A stretch of DNA of 46,989 nt from Verrucomicrobiaceae bacterium (GCA_027487315.1 JAIYDW010000149.1:1-46989), one strand, 5' to 3'. Numbered from the stretch's first letter, positions 29,701 to 38,486 are shown. Numbers and translations: made by a program. The notes: generated by a model from the letters alone, not told the origin.

Positions 29701-32519
29701 CTGCCAGACAGCCAAATTGAAAAACCAGCTGGCTCAGCCCCCGCATGAGACACCCTCACCAATGCCTCGAACTTCCCCGTCGTCGCCGAAGTCAATACGG
29801 CATCAAAATCCAACGCCGCGCCCGGCACCAAGTCCGTCCCCATTTCTCCCTCCAAATCATACACACCCGCCGTATCCTCGCTCAGCGCCAACTGTATGCC
29901 ACGGATCGTATCGTAACCCGTGTTGCGCAGACGCAACTTCAGACGCGCCTCGCGCAACGGGTTCTGTTTAAACAACGCCACTTCCTCACCTTGAGAAATC
30001 GCAGTTTCAATTCCATCATCATTCACTCTCGCCAAGCTCCAAGTCCCATTCAAAGGCAGCGCGTAAGGCTCCAACCCGGTCGTCTCATGCTCCTGCGCAA
30101 TCAGCAATTTGTCTTCGAACCACCCGATGTTCGCTCCATCAATATGAAGGCTCACTGCTCCCCCAGCCACTGGGCCCGTATTGTCCGCACGACCCCGACT
30201 CTGCCACAACACCGGCAGTCCTACGCCTCGCTTCAGGGAAAAAAACAAAGTCTCCATCCGGTTACCCAAAAAACGCAGGCTCTGGGCTTCATTGCCTTGC
30301 CAGGAACTTACCTTTTCAAAGCTGTCACTCCCGGCCCGCATCGACATCAAACAATACGACGAAGCCCCCTCACCTGTTTCCTGACCGTAAACATACAAAC
30401 AGTCCGCGCTCGCCGCTAGCGACAGGGGGCGGACCCCGTCTAGTGGAAACTTAATTGTCCCCAGTGCGGTGCCATCGCTTTTCCACAGTTCCCACTTCAA
30501 CCCGTCGTGTGCCAACACGTAACAGTTCCCATGGAACAGAGTGAGGTCACGAGGACCGGAGGAGACTTCGCCAACGCGAAAGTCTTTTACCAATACGGTC
30601 CCACTCACCGTGCCGTCGGACTTCCACAATTCATTCCCCGCACTGGCAGCGTAGCCCGAGAAGAACACCCCACCCCCACCCCGAATAATCCTCTCCACAT
30701 TCGTGACCGTACCCACCATTTGTGGAGGGTTAGCCCCCTCGGCAAACCATAGACGCCCATTGAACGAGTAGAACACCTTATCGTCGAACGCTTTCAGGTC
30801 CCTCAGTTGCACATGCTCGGGCCGCACGCGCATGTCAGTAAGAAGTGTAGTGCCTGCCTCTGTGCCGTCGGATTGCCAAAGAGCAAGACCAAGCCCATTG
30901 TTCGCTCGAAAGATCAGTGTGCCGTTGTCCAGGAGGCCCAATGAATCACTCACTCCCCCCTCAATCCCAGGCCTCAGATCTTTGACCAATCTCGTACCCA
31001 CCTCCGTGCCATCCGTGAACCACAGCTCACGGCCATGCACCCCATCGTCCGCTTTGAAAAAGTAACCGTCTCCCCCGCGAACAAAGGAATGCGGATCAGA
31101 ACCCACGTCACCCGGTGCACTCTTGATCAACACCGTCCCCGGTTCAGTGCCGTCACTACTCCACAAACTTTGCCGAATCCCATCTTCCGACCCTGCAAAG
31201 TACACGCGTCCCCCAACTCCTTTGAGCGACGCCCCCAGACCAGACCCCGCACCTGCCAGCACATCACGTGTCTGTCGAGTTCCCGCGAACGACCCGTCGC
31301 TCACCCAAAGCTCTGCCCCCTGCTCCGCACTGCTCATCCGGAAAAACAGTTGGTTTCCCCCATCAACAAGTCCAGAAAGTGCCACCGAAGTCAAACCCGG
31401 TTCGATCAGTTTCACTAACGCTGCCTGGGCGGGATCCCCATCCACCGCCCACAACTCACCTGCTCTTGATGAACTGCTCGGAAAACGAAAATACAACTTC
31501 CCACCTGCCGCCGTCAACTCCTGTGGACCCGCTCCCACGCCACCTCCCGGCACGCCCGCAACCCGCCGCGTGCCATCCGCCGTTCCATTCGTGTGCCAAA
31601 GGCCCCGAGTTCCATTCTCATTCAGCGCTGTAAAAAACACCCGGCCATTCAACACCGTAAACTGTTCAGGAAACGATCCCTCAAAACCTTCTAGCACGTC
31701 ATAAACCAACCTTGTTCCCGCCACCGTACCGTTGCTCTTCCAAAGCTCGAAACCGTTCTTCCCATTGTCAGACGAAAAATAAACCGTGCTCCCCACCGCA
31801 GCCATTCCTTTGATCTCAGAGTAGGTCACATCAGGCTCCATCAGCCGAATCCGGCTAGTACCTTTTTCACTTCCGTCGCTCTTCCACAACTCCAAACCTT
31901 GGCTCGAGTACACCTGAAAAAGTAAGTTTCCTCCTGCAACCACACTCTCGGCAATCCTCTCCTGATCAAGGTATCTCCCAGTCCTACCAAGCCCGCGTAT
32001 GATTCGCGTGCCCTTCTCACTGCCATCACTGACCACCAACACATTTTGGTCTTCCAAATACCCAAAAAAAGACACTCCATTCTTCAACAAACGTAGGGCT
32101 TCCGGTAGTGCACTGCCATTTCCAGGCTGCACATCCACCACCATCCTAGTTCCCTCAAAGGTACCGTCAGAAACCCAAAGCTCACGACCGTGCGGGCCGT
32201 CATTGGCAGTAAAAAAAAGCTTCCCATTGGACACCACCAATTCGGCGGGTTCACTTCCCAACGGCCCGGGGAATATGTCACGCACCAGCACAGTGCCCGC
32301 CTCCGTCCCATCTGTCCGCCAAAGCTCCTCCCCCTGTCCCACCATCGTAGCCGTAAAAAACACCTTCGAATCAAACGCGCAAAAATTCGCCGGCTTCAAA
32401 CTTGCTGGCACAGCCACATTGATGTTCTTCACCAACTCCACATCCGGATTAGCCAAAGCTAAGTGGCAAAACCCGCTGGCCAGCAGTATCCCAAGTATTT
32501 GCCCCCAACACTTTTGCAT
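26790..32519 (-). CDS. Giant secreted ELWxxDGT/Ig/SUMF1 protein
   Basis: 1909 residues with a signal peptide (cut after about residue 23, CHLALA). Residues about 30-870 hold many ELW-x-TDGT-x2-GT units, a repeat type found in large bacterial surface proteins. Residues about 880-980 look like a CARDB-type beta domain. Two Ig-like domains (about 985-1150) and one putative Ig/cadherin-like domain (about 1155-1240) follow, then an uncharacterised beta-rich part (about 1250-1630). Residues about 1660-1909 are a formylglycine-generating-enzyme (SUMF1) fold with RLPTEAEWECAARGG and VSGNVAEWCWDW. The two catalytic cysteines of true FGE appear absent, so the fold is probably structural or ligand-binding. 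Lower strand bias than the neighbours suggests transfer. Confidence 0.85.
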   Translation of the reverse strand: MQKCWGQILGILLASGFCHLALANPDVELVKNINVAVPASLKPANFCAFDSKVFFTATMVGQGEELWRTDGTEAGTVLVRDIFPGPLGSEPAELVVSNGKLFFTANDGPHGRELWVSDGTFEGTRMVVDVQPGNGSALPEALRLLKNGVSFFGYLEDQNVLVVSDGSEKGTRIIRGLGRTGRYLDQERIAESVVAGGNLLFQVYSSQGLELWKSDGSEKGTSRIRLMEPDVTYSEIKGMAAVGSTVYFSSDNGKNGFELWKSNGTVAGTRLVYDVLEGFEGSFPEQFTVLNGRVFFTALNENGTRGLWHTNGTADGTRRVAGVPGGGVGAGPQELTAAGGKLYFRFPSSSSRAGELWAVDGDPAQAALVKLIEPGLTSVALSGLVDGGNQLFFRMSSAEQGAELWVSDGSFAGTRQTRDVLAGAGSGLGASLKGVGGRVYFAGSEDGIRQSLWSSDGTEPGTVLIKSAPGDVGSDPHSFVRGGDGYFFKADDGVHGRELWFTDGTEVGTRLVKDLRPGIEGGVSDSLGLLDNGTLIFRANNGLGLALWQSDGTEAGTTLLTDMRVRPEHVQLRDLKAFDDKVFYSFNGRLWFAEGANPPQMVGTVTNVERIIRGGGGVFFSGYAASAGNELWKSDGTVSGTVLVKDFRVGEVSSGPRDLTLFHGNCYVLAHDGLKWELWKSDGTALGTIKFPLDGVRPLSLAASADCLYVYGQETGEGASSYCLMSMRAGSDSFEKVSSWQGNEAQSLRFLGNRMETLFFSLKRGVGLPVLWQSRGRADNTGPVAGGAVSLHIDGANIGWFEDKLLIAQEHETTGLEPYALPLNGTWSLARVNDDGIETAISQGEEVALFKQNPLREARLKLRLRNTGYDTIRGIQLALSEDTAGVYDLEGEMGTDLVPGAALDFDAVLTSATTGKFEALVRVSHAGAEPAGFSIWLSGSIVTEGAPMFLSDSDSRLALAGGEVNFHSSFLGQEPMTIRWLKNGRVVPGGVPLSFPAVRLSDAGQYALRLSNGRGSLLGKGVTLAVVQPAKAVEIFLEGETLSLECVTQAPKGTSLDFQWYRNGVLLPEVGRFSGTRTPRLRVSNVGWYDEGVAYDCRVTLRVGGRTDSVFHGPTELSYASLPMIDPEFQFPEVKLGESVNLTIGTFGYPERITAGGLPPGVVLNSRTGQLVGKPTRVPPIVYEDQEPYMVQLTAFNKAGKSETVTLPWYVYASVLPGSYDGLLTRNSALDGGKGLGSRVTLNATAQGVLSGRLYHGGKSYGFRSSLPAPSAHPTIGGAVGLVVSRGSGLTPLTLWVEVNLWSVRALRLSDGVGNEAQGQMQLRSFRGRQAPTLHRGLYTVAFRAAGVPAAGTLPEGWGYLTVTIGSSGMARWTGALADGVRLTGSTPICGMASSDFEQFIPIYALPYRHGRGSLMGWLEADAVTDSVDLVQVRGSLDWVKHAEAVGSAGRSYGSGIQQHLLAVQGGRYVPPARWGVVMGFSDDPNNARCLLQGAGLPSEISRRMTWTSVETGSGGMRLVKLDPVWEGAPAMKWQINAATGTFSGELMFVDENPLVPMEDVTRRTTMQGVLLSNQSMAAGHFMLAQLPEEGSPATTPVNSPLLSGRVEVMPATSTLSPEFAAFAAGTFQMGDSLGEGEADELPVRSVTLNAFVIQKKEVTLEEWRAVMEWALKNGYDFDNTGAARAVNHPVQGINWYDVVKWCNARSEMEQREPCYYIATPFSAQNVYRSGRVDVLNANLYLVGGPSYLGNGYRLPTEAEWECAARGGVNGRRFPSGGTISHTQAAYFAEPTVATLAGIDVSATGGYHPVFGARGSPFTAPVGRFPANPAGIYDVSGNVAEWCWDWLAAYAPGSATNPKGADQPALTPKRVLRGGSGQDGAMQARCAAREAAAPGLALSWAGFRVVRKN

Positions 32520-32635
32520 CCAAATTTTTAGATCATTTCAACCGCTCTGGCAAAGAATTTGAGATGCGAGATGAAGAAGATGGGTACAGGCACTTCGTAT
32601 TCTACCCCAAACCACTAGCAATCACCAATTTTGTT

Positions 32636-32665
32636 TTGCAGCCCACCCCCCACCTGTGATATTCA
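32636..32665 (+). promoter_or_regulatory. Putative promoter of the SirB1-like gene
   Basis: TTGCAG (32636-32641), an 18-base spacer and TATTCA (32660-32665), ending eight bases before the ATG at 32674. The transcript would be leaderless or nearly so, which favours that ATG over the GTG at 32656. Confidence 0.5.
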
Positions 32666-32673
32666 CCTCTCAC

Positions 32674-33516
32674 ATGTCGGGCATCGCCAATCTGGACAAC
32701 CTCCTCCGCCTCCTCGACGACGACTCCGAAGTCGTCCGCAAAGCCGTGCAGGAAAAACTCGCCTCCATGAGGCCGGACCTCCCCCTCCACCTTTCCCGCC
32801 TCGAGCGCCCCCTTACCGTCGAGGAAGACCGCCTCGTCTCCCGCATGCTCGACCCCGTCCGCCGCAACGAACTCCTCGACTCCTGGATGCGCTGGCGTTG
32901 GCTCGACTCCCCCACCGCCCAGCTCGAAGAAGGCCTCGCCCAACTCTCCGCCTTCCTCGCAGGCTGGAAAGTCCGCGCCGCCGATCTCGCCCCCCGACTC
33001 GACGCCCTCGCCGAAGAAGCCTTCCGCGACGGCGGCAAAATGGATGCCCGCGAACTCGCCGAATGGCTCTTCGGCAAAAAAGGCGACCCCGTCCGCTTCC
33101 GGGGCAACAGCAAAGACTACTACGCCCACCAGAACAGCAACCTCTTCTGGGTCCTCGACACCGGCCTCGGCAACCCCATCAGCCTCTGCTGCCTCTACCG
33201 CCTCATCGGTCATCGCCACGGCCTCAACATCGAAGGCTGCAACTTCCCCGGTCACTTCCTCGCCCGCATCGTCTCCGACAACCGCCTCTACCTCGTCGAC
33301 TGCTTCAACCGCGGCCGCTTCATGCTCGCCAGCGACGTCGCCCGCCACCATCCCGCCGCCAACCCCGGCATGGACGAAATCATCCGCGAACCCGCCAGCA
33401 CCGACGCCATCCTCCTCCGCAATCTCCGCAACCTTGAGGAAGCCTACGACCGCGCCAGCGCCATGAGCGACCGCCAACTCATGCGCAAACTCGCCATCCG
33501 CCTCATGGAGGACTAG
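32674..33516 (+). CDS. SirB1/transglutaminase-core family protein
   Basis: 280 residues. A short helical front (NLDNLLRLLDDDSEVVRKAVQEKLAS, a HEAT-like start) is followed by the conserved part of the SirB1 family: NSNLFWVLDTGLGNPISLCCLYRLIGHRHGLNIEGCNFPGHFLAR, with the cysteine and histidine of the transglutaminase-like core. Such proteins are widespread in bacteria near peptide release or translation genes, but their biochemical role is not established. The frame extends six codons further upstream to a GTG; promoter position favours the ATG at 32674. Confidence 0.75.
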   Translation: MSGIANLDNLLRLLDDDSEVVRKAVQEKLASMRPDLPLHLSRLERPLTVEEDRLVSRMLDPVRRNELLDSWMRWRWLDSPTAQLEEGLAQLSAFLAGWKVRAADLAPRLDALAEEAFRDGGKMDARELAEWLFGKKGDPVRFRGNSKDYYAHQNSNLFWVLDTGLGNPISLCCLYRLIGHRHGLNIEGCNFPGHFLARIVSDNRLYLVDCFNRGRFMLASDVARHHPAANPGMDEIIREPASTDAILLRNLRNLEEAYDRASAMSDRQLMRKLAIRLMED

Positions 33517-33544
33517 CCCTTCCTCCTTATCAATTCCCCGTGGC

Positions 33545-33561
33545 GCGAGCTGCTAGCTCGC
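33545..33561. repeat. Palindrome between convergent genes
   Basis: GCGAGCT-GCT-AGCTCGC, perfect seven-base arms, between the ends of the SirB1-like gene and the zinc-ribbon gene. There is no T-run, so it is either a REP-like element or a weak two-way terminator. Confidence 0.6.
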
Positions 33562-33563
33562 CA

Positions 33564-33866
33564 TCAAAAAGCGCTCATCAAAAGCGCCAATCCCATCGCC
33601 CCCAGCACCGCCACCGCTGCCCACCACCAAACCCGCGCCCACTTCCCCTCCCCAATCCGCCGCTCCGTCCCCCCGCCAAACTCCTTCTCAACAAACGCCT
33701 CATAATCAAACGCCTCGTCCGGATCCGGCAAATCCAGCCCGTCATAGCCCGACTCCGCCTTCCACCCCGACTTCTCACACGCCCCGCACTCCGCGCACGC
33801 CGCCTGCCCGCGATACACCCACTCCCCGCACACCGGACACTGCCCTGGAGGTCGAAATCGCTTCAT
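33564..33866 (-). CDS. Zinc-ribbon single-pass membrane protein, 100 residues
   Basis: From the ATG at 33866. The sequence CPVCGEW then CAECGAC gives two C-x2-C pairs, a zinc ribbon, at residues about 10-30. A charged acidic linker follows, and the C-terminal helix (VWWWAAVAVLGAMGLALLM) is a membrane anchor. It starts seven bases after the stop of the TIM-barrel gene, so the two are probably cotranscribed. The longer frame to 34028 runs through the upstream gene and is not preferred. The role is unknown. Confidence 0.7.
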   Translation of the reverse strand: MKRFRPPGQCPVCGEWVYRGQAACAECGACEKSGWKAESGYDGLDLPDPDEAFDYEAFVEKEFGGGTERRIGEGKWARVWWWAAVAVLGAMGLALLMSAF

Positions 33867-33873
33867 CGCCTGC

Positions 33874-34788
33874 TCACAAATCGCACACCATGCACCCGTG
33901 TCGCAGCGCCAAAATCGGATCCTCCCACGTCGGAATGAACTCCTGCGCAATGAAATCCGAATACCCCGTATCGAGAATCGCCTGAATGATCGGCGGATAG
34001 TAAATTTCCTGGAACTCATCCAACTCACACCGCCCAGGATTCCCAGCCGTGTGGTAATGCCCGATCAACTCATGGTTCGTCCGAATCCGCCGGATGATGT
34101 CCCCGTTCATGATCGACACGTGATACATGTCGAACAGCAGCTTGAAGTTCGGACTCCCGATCTGCTTCACCAGATCAAAACAAAAATCCACATCATCCCC
34201 AAAGTAACCCGGATGACCCTTCATCGGATGTGTCCCATCCCGTGAGTTCAGATGCTCCAGCACCAGCGTCACCCCCTTCTCCTCCGCCAGCGGCAGCACC
34301 TCCTTCCAAGCGTCCAAACAACTCTTCACCGCCGCATCGTGCTCCATGCCCTCAAAGCGCATGCCGGTAAATGTAATCACCTTCTTGCACCCCACATCCG
34401 CCGCCAGCGTGATCGACTTCGTCAGCTTCTCCTTCACCTCCGCACGAAACATCGGATTGCACGGCCCATTCGAAAACCCATGGCTGCCCACCAGTGAAAT
34501 CTCCATCCCCATCTTCAGCACATTCGGATAAAACTTCGGATCAATCCCCTCCATCCCCTTCAGCCCGATCTCCTTGCAGTGCTTGGCCAATTCCAGTGTC
34601 TCCATCGGCTTGAAGCACCATCCCATCACCGTCTGCTTCAGCCCCCCATTGCGAATCTTAAACGCCGGATCCGCCGCCGCCTTCGCCACATTCACCGCCG
34701 ACACACTCGCCGCACGCGCCTCCCCCCCACTCAAAGACACACCACCCGCCGCCAAAGCCGCCGAACGAAAAAAGCACCGTCGATTCAT
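33874..34788 (-). CDS. Tat-exported xylose-isomerase-like TIM-barrel protein
   Basis: 304 residues from the ATG at 34788, with GGGAG three bases upstream. A Tat signal (NRRCFFRSAALAAGG) is followed by a TIM barrel of the AP endonuclease 2/xylose isomerase family: GLKGMEGIDPKFYPNVLKMGMEIS, a metal-binding E in VLEHLNSRDG, H in FDMYHVSIMNG, and a late QEFIPTWEDP. Its closest known relatives are hydroxypyruvate isomerases and sugar epimerases; the substrate cannot be assigned. The Tat signal places it outside the cytoplasm, which is common for these families in Planctomycetes and Verrucomicrobia. Confidence 0.8.
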   Translation of the reverse strand: MNRRCFFRSAALAAGGVSLSGGEARAASVSAVNVAKAAADPAFKIRNGGLKQTVMGWCFKPMETLELAKHCKEIGLKGMEGIDPKFYPNVLKMGMEISLVGSHGFSNGPCNPMFRAEVKEKLTKSITLAADVGCKKVITFTGMRFEGMEHDAAVKSCLDAWKEVLPLAEEKGVTLVLEHLNSRDGTHPMKGHPGYFGDDVDFCFDLVKQIGSPNFKLLFDMYHVSIMNGDIIRRIRTNHELIGHYHTAGNPGRCELDEFQEIYYPPIIQAILDTGYSDFIAQEFIPTWEDPILALRHGCMVCDL

Positions 34789-34829
34789 ATCTCCCAATTA
34801 AAGCAGCCCCAATCCCAAAGCACAAGCCC

Positions 34830-35393
34830 TCACCCACTCATCCCCAAACACCGCCCCCTCACCCATACCACCGCGCCAATCAAACCCACCAGCGCCCCCA
34901 GATAGCTCGAATTGTGAATGTACCCCACCGTCGCAAACGCCCGAACATCCACCACATCAAAGCCCCGCATCGCCTCCGTCCACTGCGCCACCCCAGCCAC
35001 ATCCAATCGCCATTGCGCCCAAAGCCAACCCCCAAACCCAAACACCAGCGTCACCCCCAGCATCAGTCCAACACCAAAAAAACTCAACCGCACCGCCCGC
35101 CCCAGCGCCACCCTCGGGATCGCTACCCGACCCAAAAACCACCCCGCAAAAAAACCCACCCACCAACTCGCCTGAAACCCAATCTTCGCCGCCACCCACC
35201 GACCCGGATTCGCCACCCCCTCATAGCCAAACTGATAAACCTTGAACCTCGTGAAATACTCCGGCCCAAGCCCAAACGTCACCTGATCGTGCAACACCCC
35301 ATACCCCCCCGCGATCAAAGCCCCGAACAACCCAAACACCAACATCCACACCCCCTGCACCAGCGAGAACTTCGGAATCAAAAATCGCATCAC
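34830..35393 (-). CDS. Polytopic membrane protein, 187 residues
   Basis: Four hydrophobic segments are visible (about 13-33, 72-90, 101-123 and 160-178). A polar loop lies after the first (GPEYFTRFKVYQFGYEGVANPGRW), and another before the last. No known family is recognised. It lies 41 bases upstream of the Tat-exported TIM-barrel gene on the same strand. Confidence 0.6.
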   Translation of the reverse strand: MMRFLIPKFSLVQGVWMLVFGLFGALIAGGYGVLHDQVTFGLGPEYFTRFKVYQFGYEGVANPGRWVAAKIGFQASWWVGFFAGWFLGRVAIPRVALGRAVRLSFFGVGLMLGVTLVFGFGGWLWAQWRLDVAGVAQWTEAMRGFDVVDVRAFATVGYIHNSSYLGALVGLIGAVVWVRGRCLGMSG

Positions 35394-35492
35394 TCAACCC
35401 TAACGTCACCACCGCCCACCCCCAGCCTACCTTTCCCCACCCGCCACTCAATCACCCTCCTTTTTTCTGCCCCCCTTTATTTCTGCCAGTCT

Positions 35493-35550
35493 CGCTCTCC
35501 ACTCTCCACTCTCCACTCTCCGCATTCCGCAATCCGAAATCAGCATTCCC
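35493..35550 (-). repeat. ACTCTCC and ATTCCGC tandem mini-repeats
   Basis: On + the tract runs through four copies of CTCTCCA-like units, then ATTCCGC and AATCCG units like those at 553-587. The purine-rich strand is minus. It lies in the gap between the divergent genes at 35393 and 35601. Confidence 0.75.
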
Positions 35551-35600
35551 CTTGCACCCAGCCCATTCCCCTCCAAAAAACCAGTGTCCATTCACGTCCG

Positions 35601-36080
35601 ATGAATCCCACCCCGCTCTGCCTCGCCCTTCTCCTCGCCAGCATCCTGCTCGGCACCTCCTGCCAGGGCCCCTCTGACCCCGCCAAACCCCGCCTCTCCT
35701 ACCTCGACCTCTCCCGCACCCGCGTCCCCAATCAACCTCAACACCCCCTCTTTCCCGGCGTCACCCTCAGCGCCGATCAAACCACCCCCTCCGCCACCGG
35801 CGAACAGGAATTCACCGGCCACATCTTCTGCGATAGCACCGAGCAAAAAAAAGCCATTGTCGAATCCGGCGCTCAAGACATCGGCTGGCCCCTCTACGCC
35901 ACCGCCAAAGAAGCCACCTGGAACCCCGCCTCCCATACCCTCGAACTCCGGGGTCGCCCCGCCATCCAGTTCGCAGGCTCCATCGTCGAAACCCTCGAAG
36001 AAGACGGCGTCATCACCCTCTCCCCCCTCAAAGTCAATATCCTGGGCCAAAGCAAATCCACCCTCTTGTCTCAGCCCTGA
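35601..36080 (+). CDS. Lipoprotein, 159 residues
   Basis: A signal peptide ends in a lipobox (ASILLGTSC), so the mature protein should be anchored by a lipid on its first cysteine. The C-terminal half (HTLELRGRPAIQFAGSIVETLEEDGVITL) is beta-rich, reminiscent of OstA-like strands, but no domain is firmly assigned. It lies 41 bases upstream of murC-murB and is probably cotranscribed. The role is unknown. Confidence 0.65.
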   Translation: MNPTPLCLALLLASILLGTSCQGPSDPAKPRLSYLDLSRTRVPNQPQHPLFPGVTLSADQTTPSATGEQEFTGHIFCDSTEQKKAIVESGAQDIGWPLYATAKEATWNPASHTLELRGRPAIQFAGSIVETLEEDGVITLSPLKVNILGQSKSTLLSQP

Positions 36081-36121
36081 TTCCGCACGATTCATCCTCT
36101 CTCCTCGCTCTCTTCCTCCCC

Positions 36122-38443
36122 ATGAACCAAGCCGTCCTCAGCCTCCTCCAAGAAAACCGCCACTCCATGCGCATCGACCTCATCGGTGTCGCTGGCTCAG
36201 GCATGAGCGGCCTCGCCTCCCTCCTTCTCGCACTCGGTCACAAAGTCAGCGGCTCCGACAAAGTCACCACCGAGGAAACCGCCCGCCTTCAAAAACTCGG
36301 CCTCGAGTTCTTCTCCCCCCACTGCGAACGCGAAGTCGAAGACTGTGACATGGTCATCTACTCCTCCGCCATCAAACCCAACAACATCGCCTACGACGCC
36401 GCCTTCCGCGCCGGCATCCCTCTCGTCCGCCGTGCCGAAGCCCTCGCCGCAATCATGGCTGTCAAAGACGGCATCGTCGTCGCCGGCACCCACGGCAAGA
36501 CCACCACCTCCGCCCTCACTGCCCACGTCCTTCGCCACGGGCAAATGCATCCCTCCCACTACGTCGGCGCCGAAATTCCCATCCTCGGCACCAACGCCCA
36601 CTGGGACCCCGAAGGCTCACTCTTCGTCGCCGAAGGCGATGAAAGCGACGGCACCCTCGTCAACTTCCGCCCCGCCCACTCCATCATCCTCAACATCGAA
36701 GCCGAACACCTCGACCACTACGATGGCATCGACGCCATCAAAGCCGTGTTCGCCCAGCTCCTCAGTCAAACCTCGCAACACTGGATCTACTGCGCCGAAG
36801 ACCCCGTCGCCAGTGAAGTCTGCTCCCCCTCGCCCCAAGCCATCGGCTACGGCTGGCACGGCAACCCCAACGCCGCCTACGCCGCCCACATCCTCGCCAG
36901 CGAACCCGACCACTCCGACTTCGAAGTCTACCAGCGCGGCACCCTCCTGGGCACCGCCACCCTCGGCATCCCGGGCAAACACAACGTCTCCAATGCCCTC
37001 GCCGCCATCGCCCTCGCCACCGAACTCGGCGTCCCCTTCGACGCCATCCAGCACGCCCTGAAAACCTTTCGTGGTGCCAAACGCCGCTTCGAAATCCGCC
37101 ACCGCAGCCCCCGCTTCACCCTCGTCGACGACTACGGCCATCACCCCAGCGAAATCGCCGCCACCCTCGCCACCGCCAAAGGCCTCAACCCGGCCCGCAT
37201 CCTCTGCCTCTTTCAACCCCATCGCTACAGCCGCACCCAACTGCTCAAAAAAGAGTTCGGCGCCTCCTTCCACGACGTCGACCAACTCTTCGTCACCGAC
37301 ATCTACCCCGCCAGTGAAAAACCCCTCCCCGGCGTCACCGGCGAAACCATCCTCGAAGAGGTCCGCGCCCAAAGCCCCGTCAAGTGCGCCTCCACCCCCA
37401 CCATGATCGAGGCCCGCGACCAGCTCGGCAATGCCATCCGCCCCGGTGACCTCATCATCACCCTCGGCGCAGGCAACGTCCACGAAGCCGGCCGCTGCAT
37501 CGCCCGCGACCTCCCCGTCCTCGACCGCCTCTGGGACATCCTCGACGCCAATGGCGGCGGCCTCGCTCGTCTCTACGAGCCCATGCACCTCCACACCACC
37601 TTCCGCATCGGCGGCCCCGCGCAATTCTGGATCCAACCCCAAACCATCGCCGCCTTTGCCGACATCGTCCGCTACCTCCGCGGCGCCTCCATCCCCATCC
37701 GCGTCATCGGCCGCGGCTCCAACCTCCTCGTCCAGGACGGAGGCATCCGCGGTGCCGTCATCCATCCCGCCAAAGGCGAATTCGAAGACGTCCGGGTCGA
37801 GGGCGATACCCTCATCGCCGGTGTCGGAGCCCGCCTCAAAAAAATCGCCATCACCGCCAGCAACGCCGGCCTCGGCGGCTTCGAATGGATGGAAGGCATC
37901 CCCGGCAATCTCGGCGGCGCCATCCGCATGAACGCCGGCGCCATGGGCATCGAAACCTTCGACCAAATCGTCTCCGTCCGCTTCATCGACCTCGACGGCA
38001 GCCTCAAAGAAAAACCCCTCGCCGACATCGAGCACCACTACCGCAACGTCCCCGAGTTCGAAGAGCGCCTCATCGTCTCCGCCGTCCTGCGCGGCACCCC
38101 GAACGCCCCCAAAGACGACATCACCGCCAAGCTCGCCGCCTCCCATCACAAACGCCGCACCACCCAGCCCGTTGGCGCCAGCGCAGGCTGCACCTTCAAA
38201 AACCCCGAACTCTGCGGCGCCGGCAAACTCATCGACGACCTTGGCCTCAAAGGCAGGAGCGTCGGCCCCGCCCAGGTCTCCGACATCCACGGCAACTTCC
38301 TCGTCAACACCGGCGGCGCCAAAGCCCGCGACGTCCTCGACCTCGTCGCCCAGATCCAGGAACACGCCCTCCAAACCCGAGGCATCCAGCTCGAACTCGA
38401 AGTCAAAGTCATCGGCTCCCCCACCCCCCTCCCCTTGTCATAA
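36122..38443 (+). CDS. murC-murB: MurC-MurB fusion
   Basis: 773 residues, two peptidoglycan enzymes in one chain. Residues 1-470 are UDP-N-acetylmuramate:L-alanine ligase, with the dinucleotide-like GVAGSGMSG at 22-30 and the ATP loop GTHGKTTTS at 122-130. Residues about 475-773 are UDP-N-acetylenolpyruvoylglucosamine reductase, with FAD-binding GRGSNLLVQDGGIRG near 530, GIPGNLGGAIRMNAGAMG near 595, and a catalytic-position cysteine at 690 (SAGCTFKNP) where many MurB proteins have serine. A late glutamate is in place near the end. In both halves all core motifs are intact, so the fusion should make UDP-MurNAc and then add L-Ala. Confidence 0.93.
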   Translation: MNQAVLSLLQENRHSMRIDLIGVAGSGMSGLASLLLALGHKVSGSDKVTTEETARLQKLGLEFFSPHCEREVEDCDMVIYSSAIKPNNIAYDAAFRAGIPLVRRAEALAAIMAVKDGIVVAGTHGKTTTSALTAHVLRHGQMHPSHYVGAEIPILGTNAHWDPEGSLFVAEGDESDGTLVNFRPAHSIILNIEAEHLDHYDGIDAIKAVFAQLLSQTSQHWIYCAEDPVASEVCSPSPQAIGYGWHGNPNAAYAAHILASEPDHSDFEVYQRGTLLGTATLGIPGKHNVSNALAAIALATELGVPFDAIQHALKTFRGAKRRFEIRHRSPRFTLVDDYGHHPSEIAATLATAKGLNPARILCLFQPHRYSRTQLLKKEFGASFHDVDQLFVTDIYPASEKPLPGVTGETILEEVRAQSPVKCASTPTMIEARDQLGNAIRPGDLIITLGAGNVHEAGRCIARDLPVLDRLWDILDANGGGLARLYEPMHLHTTFRIGGPAQFWIQPQTIAAFADIVRYLRGASIPIRVIGRGSNLLVQDGGIRGAVIHPAKGEFEDVRVEGDTLIAGVGARLKKIAITASNAGLGGFEWMEGIPGNLGGAIRMNAGAMGIETFDQIVSVRFIDLDGSLKEKPLADIEHHYRNVPEFEERLIVSAVLRGTPNAPKDDITAKLAASHHKRRTTQPVGASAGCTFKNPELCGAGKLIDDLGLKGRSVGPAQVSDIHGNFLVNTGGAKARDVLDLVAQIQEHALQTRGIQLELEVKVIGSPTPLPLS

Positions 38444-38457
38444 ACCCAATGTACCCA

Positions 38458-38471
38458 CGTTCGTCAGAACG
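38458..38471. repeat. REP-like palindrome after murC-murB
   Basis: CGTTC-GTCA-GAACG, similar in build to the palindromes at 21534-21632. Confidence 0.55.
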
Positions 38472-38486
38472 CGCCCCCCTGTCACC

